A DNA stretch of 6,002 bases from positions 7,619-13,620 of the forward strand of contig DIHK01000016.1 in assembly GCA_002420115.1 (NCBI GenBank), in the 5' to 3' direction. The stretch comes from Nitrospira sp. UBA5698. GTDB taxonomy: Bacteria > Nitrospirota > Nitrospiria > Nitrospirales > Nitrospiraceae. The notes beneath the pieces were generated by a model. The model was not told the DNA's origin, ran no database searches, and saw nothing but the letters and a program-made list of their open reading frames with translations. Position 1 is the first letter of the stretch. Every line of letters begins with the position of its first letter. The translations under genes were made by a program, and so were the position numbers. Positions 5,196-6,002 of the stretch are shown here, piece by piece.

Positions 5196-6002
5196 TTAAA
5201 TCACAATCCGCTCCACCTCATCCAGCGACACCTGATCAGTGCGCCGATCATACAGCCCCGTCGTGCGGGCGCTCTCGTGATTCGCCATCTGCTGAGCAAT
5301 CTCGAGCTTCCCGCCGTTGCGGAGATATTCCGTAATCCCGGTCGCGCGGAACGAATGATTGCCGATCTTGGTCCGAATGCCGGCGGCAACCGCGCGACGG
5401 CGAATCATGCGGTAGGCATCCACCTGGGTCATCGGTTTGTCGGAGAGCTGTACCGTCCGGCCGTGCATCGTCCGAAAGAGCGGGCTTGAGCCCTCGGTCA
5501 ACTGGGCCGTCTTGAGATAAGCATGGAGGTACTCATCAAGATTGTGATGACAGGGCATCGCATGCAGCTTCCCACCTTTCTCATGCAGTCGTACCCAGGT
5601 CCGACGACCTTGGATGTAGACATCCTCGACCTGCATCGCGAGGGCTGCACCGATTCGAGCGAATGTATAGACCATCAACCCGATCAAGGCCCGGTCGCGC
5701 AATCCGACGATCGTGCGCACATCAATGGCATCAATCAGCATCCGGGCTTCGTCGGCCATGAGGACCGGGGTCTTGCCTTTCTTCGTCGAGTACTTCGGTC
5801 CACGCACAGAGCTGGCTGGATTGCTGGGAAGGACCTGGCCAACCACGAGCCAATCGAATAGCATGCGAATGGCGGCCAGATGCTGTTTGACGGATGGGGC
5901 GGCCAGCCGGCGTTGCAACGTTTCAATATAGGTGGCGACATGCACTGGCTCAATGGCTTGTAAGGAGAGTATCCCATGCCGTTCGCACCAGGTCGCAAAT
6001 TC
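5196..6002 (-). CDS. Tyrosine recombinase / integrase (XerC/D-like), N-terminus outside window
   Basis: Site-specific recombinase expected to catalyse integration and excision of the element. The frame is open to the right edge: upstream of a GTG at 5945 it still reads EFATWCERHGILSLQAIEP, typical core-binding-domain sequence, so 5945 is not the true start. Visible are 268 residues. The SAM-like domain (VATYIETLQRRLAAPSVKQH, then LAAIRMLFDWLV) is followed by the catalytic domain. Numbering from 5945, the expected active-site residues are R97 (FARIGA), a lysine in HEKGGK (K123 or K126), H197 and R200 (NHSFRATG), H223 (ANHESARTTG) and nucleophile Y232 (GLYDRR). All are present, so the enzyme should be active. 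It is convergent with the right toxin-antitoxin module. A relic of a sister gene lies at 4297-4335. No attachment site can be recognised from this window. Confidence 0.93.
   Translation of the reverse strand, partial: EFATWCERHGILSLQAIEPVHVATYIETLQRRLAAPSVKQHLAAIRMLFDWLVVGQVLPSNPASSVRGPKYSTKKGKTPVLMADEARMLIDAIDVRTIVGLRDRALIGLMVYTFARIGAALAMQVEDVYIQGRRTWVRLHEKGGKLHAMPCHHNLDEYLHAYLKTAQLTEGSSPLFRTMHGRTVQLSDKPMTQVDAYRMIRRRAVAAGIRTKIGNHSFRATGITEYLRNGGKLEIAQQMANHESARTTGLYDRRTDQVSLDEVERIVI

Noticed and set aside
5945..5945. GTG at 5945 as the integrase start
   Set aside because: The frame stays open to the window edge and encodes conserved core-binding-domain sequence upstream, so the real start lies outside.

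Overview
The window looks like the junction between the transfer region and the integration/stability region of a conjugative element (an integrative conjugative element or a plasmid) from a moderately GC-rich Gram-negative bacterium. The conjugation genes have the look of IncP/RP4 Tra1 genes as found in Proteobacteria and Nitrospirota. No taxonomic marker is present, so the host cannot be named from this sequence.

Left half (1-3350, + strand): three transfer genes in the RP4 order traI-traG-traF, joined by ATGA stop/start overlaps. They are the C-terminal part of a TraI-type relaxase (5' end outside the window), an intact VirD4/TraG coupling protein, and an intact TraF-type signal peptidase. 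The relaxase reading frame is broken by two single-base gains about 30 bp apart (near 338 and 371). They shift the frame +1 and then +1 again, so this is either recent decay or a sequencing/assembly artefact.

Middle (3507-5086): two different toxin-antitoxin modules, back to back and transcribed divergently. On the - strand is a Gp49/HigB-like toxin followed by an XRE antitoxin. On the + strand is a RelE/HigB2-like toxin followed by a YiaG/HigA2-like antitoxin. Each toxin has a consensus-like sigma70 promoter (TTGACA, 17 nt, TATAxT) overlapped by an inverted repeat. In both modules the start codon lies exactly 6 nt after the -10 box, which predicts leaderless toxin mRNAs, while both antitoxins have their own Shine-Dalgarno sequence. 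Between the two promoters lies a 39-bp relic of a second integrase gene's 3' end.

Right end (5196-6002, - strand): a tyrosine recombinase whose N-terminus runs past the right edge. All catalytic residues are visible.

Working model: relaxase, TraG and TraF process DNA and pilin for transfer, the integrase inserts or excises the element, and the two addiction modules between them stabilise it. The most notable observations are the matching leaderless promoter geometry of the two unrelated modules, the integrase relic whose differences from the intact gene are almost all silent, and the doubly frameshifted relaxase.
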